From DRTC01 sp964521025 (GTDB taxonomy: Bacteria > Cloacimonadota > Cloacimonadia > Cloacimonadales > TCS61): 64,000 nt of DNA. Of this stretch, positions 60,797 to 64,000 are shown one piece after another. The notes beneath the pieces were generated by a model that saw nothing but the letters and a program-made list of their open reading frames with translations, made no database searches and had not been told where the DNA came from. Made by a program: the position numbers and the translations under genes. Location of the stretch: assembly GCA_964521025.1 (NCBI GenBank), contig CAZFPK010000009.1:31732-95731 (forward strand), written 5' to 3'. Each line of letters begins with the position of its first letter. Within the stretch, counting starts at the first letter, position 1.

Positions 60797-61564
60797 ATGA
60801 AAATCCTTTTCTTAAGTGACCTTCATAATGAATTTGCTGTTTTCGAACCTCCGAAAATAAAAGCAGATATTATCGTTCTCACCGGGGATATCGATCTTGG
60901 TTCGAGAGGAGCATTTTGGTCAATGGAAAAATTCGGTAATATTCCCATCATTTATATTTCAGGAAATCATGAGTATTACGGACATAAATTACCGGAAGTG
61001 AATGCTGAATTATCTAAAATATCAAAATCAAATTCAAATTTTTACTTCCTGGAAAATGAATCATTGATCCTGAATGGAATCAGATTTCTCGGCTGTACCC
61101 TTTGGACTGATTTTCTTTTGTTTGGAAAAGAATATCTCAGACATGCTTGTTATACAGCCGAAAATGGGATGTCGGATTATTTCAGGATTCGGTTAGGAGC
61201 TGCTGATTTGTATCGAAAGTTATGCTCTTCGGATGTGATCAGAATCCATAAAGAGAGTATCAGGTTTCTGGAAAAACATCTATCCCAAAATTATTCAGGA
61301 AACACGATCGTTCTCAGCCATCATGCTCCTCTGAAAAATTCTGTTCCTGAAAAATACAGCTCCGATTTGTTGAGTTGTGCCTTTGCAAATAACCTGGAGA
61401 ATTTACTCAGTATATATAAACCGGAATTCTGGCTGCATGGTCATACGCATTTTAATGTCGATTATGTTTTTGATCAGACGAGGATAATCTCGAACCAACG
61501 AGGGTATTTCCCAATGGAACTGGTTATTGGATTCAAGAAAAATTATGTAATCGAGGTTGGTTAA
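60797..61564 (+). CDS. Calcineurin-like metallophosphoesterase
   Basis: The 255-residue cytoplasmic protein has the complete two-metal motif set: FLSDLHNEF near 5, VLTGDIDLGS near 31, SGNHEYYGH near 55, VLSHHAPLKN near 174 and WLHGHTHFNVD near 213. It resembles the Icc-like or Ser/Thr phosphatase-type phosphoesterases of unknown substrate. It converges with the propeller gene on the other strand and shares a hairpin with it. Confidence 0.9.
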   Translation: MKILFLSDLHNEFAVFEPPKIKADIIVLTGDIDLGSRGAFWSMEKFGNIPIIYISGNHEYYGHKLPEVNAELSKISKSNSNFYFLENESLILNGIRFLGCTLWTDFLLFGKEYLRHACYTAENGMSDYFRIRLGAADLYRKLCSSDVIRIHKESIRFLEKHLSQNYSGNTIVLSHHAPLKNSVPEKYSSDLLSCAFANNLENLLSIYKPEFWLHGHTHFNVDYVFDQTRIISNQRGYFPMELVIGFKKNYVIEVG

Positions 61565-61619
61565 AATTCAACTTTCGAATGAAAATCAACATTTCGGAGT
61601 GTTGAATTTTCATTATTTT
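61563..61619. terminator. Bidirectional terminator between convergent genes
   Basis: AAAATTCAAC (61563-61572) pairs perfectly with GTTGAATTTT (61601-61610). The arms end in A and T runs, and the T-rich tail cattatttttc follows on the plus strand. The 28-base loop can form a weak inner pairing. It serves the genes ending at 61564 (+) and 61643 (-). Confidence 0.7.
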
Positions 61620-61642
61620 TCTTAACAGACAAATTCCTATTT

Positions 61643-63814
61643 CTATTCTATTTCTGTAGTGACATAATAGAAACATTTATCTTCTACAATCTGTGAAGAC
61701 CAGGTAGTTCCATTAAATTCTCCTGTTAAATCTTCTGTAAAATCATTTGCCGGATCATTGGAAGAATAGACTTTATAAACAGTTCTTGGATTCCCTTCCC
61801 AACTAAGCATAACTGAATTAGAATAGGGATCGATCTCTATTTGAACATTGGTTGGAGGTTCTATATGAGTATTTTGAGAATTTTTTAAAATCGATGTTTG
61901 CGAATGGAATTCCACCAGGAAAATATAACCTGCTTTACATAAAAGACTTCTTACACCTTGACTTGCCTGTCCGGGATATCGAACATCTAATCCGTGCCTG
62001 TAATATCCTGTTTGTTCTAAAGTAATTTTATCATGAGAATATAATCCCTTTTTCGTATATGCAAGGTATAAAGCATAAAAATCGACCGCCATATAATCCG
62101 GTTCATCAACCTCGGAAAAAATCTGGTCAAAGACTAAATCATTATCTTCTTCATTAAATATATAACGAGCCAGACCCCCACCTATACCTGAAATATATGT
62201 AAATATTGTATCATTGACAACTGTTAGGGCTTTGAAATCACAAAATACCGAATATGTTTCGGAATCGATTAACTCGAATCCTCCATTCGAAATATCATAA
62301 ACATCGAGGGAATTATTATCCGTGATATACAATTTATCCTTATCGATGCACATATCATTGTTCTGTCTGTAAATTGTCTGCTCTACATCAGGATCCGCAG
62401 GATCAGAAACATCGATAATATTGATTCTAGGGATCAGAACATTTGCGTAGCCGGCAAAGATTCTCTGTCCATGCACATAAACTCTTCCATCTTCATTAGC
62501 TAATTTGGAGTTTATTGAACTAATTTCATTTAAAGTATTTGCATCAAAAATTCTGAAACCGTCATAGGTAGTATAAAATCCGTAAATATAATCCCCATCT
62601 GCAGAGAATTTTGCATGATGACAGAAACCTGGTTCATTGTTTTCATTGATCAATACCGGTTGTTCGATTGAAGAAATATCATATTTTTTAAAACCAAAAC
62701 CTTCATGAGCAGTTATCATCTGATCAGCATAAATATCAACATCCTTATTCCAGCCACCCGTATGAGTATCTCCTAAATCGAGAGGACTAAATAAATTCGA
62801 AATATCCATTGTCTTTACCCCAAACCATTCGGAAGCAATATAAAGCCTATCTTCCTGATAAGCAACATCAAAGTGCAACAATCCTCCATAAATATAAGTC
62901 AAAAAACTTACATCGGTTGAATCGGTTGCATCGTAAACATAAACATAACCATTATTAGGGTCTTCCTGGTTTCTTCCACCGACAGTTGTAATATAAAGTG
63001 TATCATTAATATTCTCTGCATTCATTGGAATGGCCATGTTGATATTAGCTGCTTGTATTGTATCTGCATGTATTATTTCAGGCGCTGTAATTTCATTAAT
63101 ATTCAATGAGAAGAAGTATCCAAGATGACCGATTGTATTACTTCCTAAAATGTGGAGTAAATTATTCATTTTGCCATAAACCACTTCCTGTGGATTTGCA
63201 TAACTCAAAGGATAAAAATGAATAAACTCGTAAGTGTTCGCATCATAAAAATATACGCCGTCATTTGTTCCAAAACAGACTGTGAATGCACAAATTCCAT
63301 TTTTGACAGCAGTACCATGAATTACTCCGTTGTCTTCGGTATAACCAAAATCGATTCTGTCAGAAAAAAAGTCTGAAGAATCGGAATATACCGAAATTTT
63401 TGAATCCTGGGCAAGATAGATTTTGTTATCATAGAGAGTAATATCATAAGTAGCATCGCCGCTATCGGGTAAAATCTCATACAAATATATCGGATGGTAG
63501 GGATTAGAAATGTCCCATTTGGAAAATCCGTCATGGTTTGCAGCTACATATAAACAATTATCTTTAACCTGCAAATCAAAAATCGCAGACCTGTATCTGT
63601 GCTCGAATATCATTTCATGAGGAGGAGCAGAATTTTCTCCAACATAGTAAATTCTTAATGTCGAACCTGTACCTGTAAATAAAAACTCGTTATCATATTC
63701 AACTTCCAGGCAGGCAGCTCCGGTTGTAGCGGAGATAAACTGCAAGTCATCATCAGCGATGAGATTTAAAAATAAAAACAAGAAAAGCAAAATAAAAAAT
63801 TTCTTTCTTTTCAT
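61643..63814 (-). CDS. Secreted LVIVD/beta-propeller-type repeat protein
   Basis: The 723-residue precursor has a signal peptide (FFILLFLFLFLNLIADD). Many repeats of the kind LYVAANHDGFSKWDISNPYH, LYIASEWFGVKTMDISNLFS and FAGYANVLIPRINIIDVSDP follow, the LVIVD pattern of secreted propeller proteins. The C-terminal domain (VMLSWEGNPRTVYKVYSSND ... CFYYVTTEIE) is a diverged version of the domain that ends the proteins at 47743, 50806 and 54940. aaaggagtc lies before its ATG. Function is unknown; surface display is probable. The 186 bases beyond its start hold nothing I can name. Confidence 0.85.
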   Translation of the reverse strand: MKRKKFFILLFLFLFLNLIADDDLQFISATTGAACLEVEYDNEFLFTGTGSTLRIYYVGENSAPPHEMIFEHRYRSAIFDLQVKDNCLYVAANHDGFSKWDISNPYHPIYLYEILPDSGDATYDITLYDNKIYLAQDSKISVYSDSSDFFSDRIDFGYTEDNGVIHGTAVKNGICAFTVCFGTNDGVYFYDANTYEFIHFYPLSYANPQEVVYGKMNNLLHILGSNTIGHLGYFFSLNINEITAPEIIHADTIQAANINMAIPMNAENINDTLYITTVGGRNQEDPNNGYVYVYDATDSTDVSFLTYIYGGLLHFDVAYQEDRLYIASEWFGVKTMDISNLFSPLDLGDTHTGGWNKDVDIYADQMITAHEGFGFKKYDISSIEQPVLINENNEPGFCHHAKFSADGDYIYGFYTTYDGFRIFDANTLNEISSINSKLANEDGRVYVHGQRIFAGYANVLIPRINIIDVSDPADPDVEQTIYRQNNDMCIDKDKLYITDNNSLDVYDISNGGFELIDSETYSVFCDFKALTVVNDTIFTYISGIGGGLARYIFNEEDNDLVFDQIFSEVDEPDYMAVDFYALYLAYTKKGLYSHDKITLEQTGYYRHGLDVRYPGQASQGVRSLLCKAGYIFLVEFHSQTSILKNSQNTHIEPPTNVQIEIDPYSNSVMLSWEGNPRTVYKVYSSNDPANDFTEDLTGEFNGTTWSSQIVEDKCFYYVTTEIE

Positions 63815-64000
63815 TATCGACTCCTTTATTTATCTTCTTTATTAATCTATACACAAAAATTGGGTAAATCCTGTGTTTTTTTTGGAAATAATTTAGGTTC
63901 TCTATCGAAAATTATAGGTAAGATATTTATTTTGAACTAATCTTCATTGACGAACTCGTAAAAAATATGCTATATAAGTGTTCAGAAATAAAGAGATTTA

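Overview
The window reads as one stretch of chromosome from a strictly anaerobic, diderm bacterium of moderate to low GC that makes selenoproteins. The diderm inference rests on two outer-membrane porins with a C-terminal Phe, lipoproteins with a lipobox and secreted proteins with signal peptides. The style of the large secreted proteins, with beta-sandwich and beta-helix repeats and a shared C-terminal domain ending in FYRVTASN, together with the amount of Hdr-type bifurcation machinery, reminds me of Candidatus Cloacimonadota or a related candidate phylum. That placement is inference, because no marker gene is present. TGA is also a normal stop here, so the code is standard. || Positions 1-43573 are one co-oriented (+) redox and sulfur island. 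Block A (1-4331): the end of an HdrA-like flavoprotein, two paralogous FrhB-like iron-sulfur proteins, and an MvhD with an in-frame TGA (selenocysteine). Block B (4353-11140): HdrC, HdrB, an HdrA N-half fused to NuoE, NuoF, a NuoG front fused to an HdrA C-half, and a second Sec-MvhD. Block C (11490-19453): a double-module HdrA, a DsrE-like protein, a third Sec-MvhD, two FlxB/FlxC/AsrA-like proteins, a DsrE2-like protein and a FlxA/AsrB-like FAD/NAD subunit; it resembles FlxABCD-Hdr. A DUF1016 nuclease sits at 19596-20645. Block D (20683-28744): HdrC, TusA, a YeeE/YedE transporter, a rhodanese lipoprotein, a four-rhodanese lipoprotein, two porins each interrupted in frame by TGA at the same loop, and a two-domain exported sulfurtransferase. 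Block E (28802-43573): FrhB, a second HdrA-NuoE fusion, a 2Fe-2S protein, NuoF, five sensory or regulatory genes (DRTGG, CBS-ATPase, DRTGG, PHP, ATPase) of the kind that accompany [FeFe]-hydrogenase operons, a NuoG-HdrA fusion, a Cys-type MvhD with a C-terminal helix-turn-helix, and another double HdrA. No hydrogenase, formate dehydrogenase or dissimilatory sulfite reductase catalytic subunit is visible. || My working model is that extracellular sulfur (or selenium) compounds enter through the porins, are handled by envelope rhodaneses, cross the inner membrane by YeeE/YedE and pass through TusA and DsrE-type carriers to HdrA-centred complexes. Those complexes would exchange electrons with NAD(H) through the NuoEFG-like or Flx-like modules and with ferredoxin. 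The substrate and direction are not shown by the sequence. || Positions 43574-64000 are ordinary accessory genome: a small membrane protein, a GNAT protein, a frameshifted CBS protein, MarR, tRNA-Arg(UCG), a TPR protein, large secreted proteins (M14 carboxypeptidase, S8 subtilase, beta-helix protein, LVIVD-type propeller), a NYN/LOTUS protein, another GNAT protein and a metallophosphoesterase. Intergenic spaces carry several families of palindromic repeats. The most interesting signals are the two candidate selenoprotein porins inside the sulfur-transfer operon and the HdrA protein split between NuoE and NuoG fusions.
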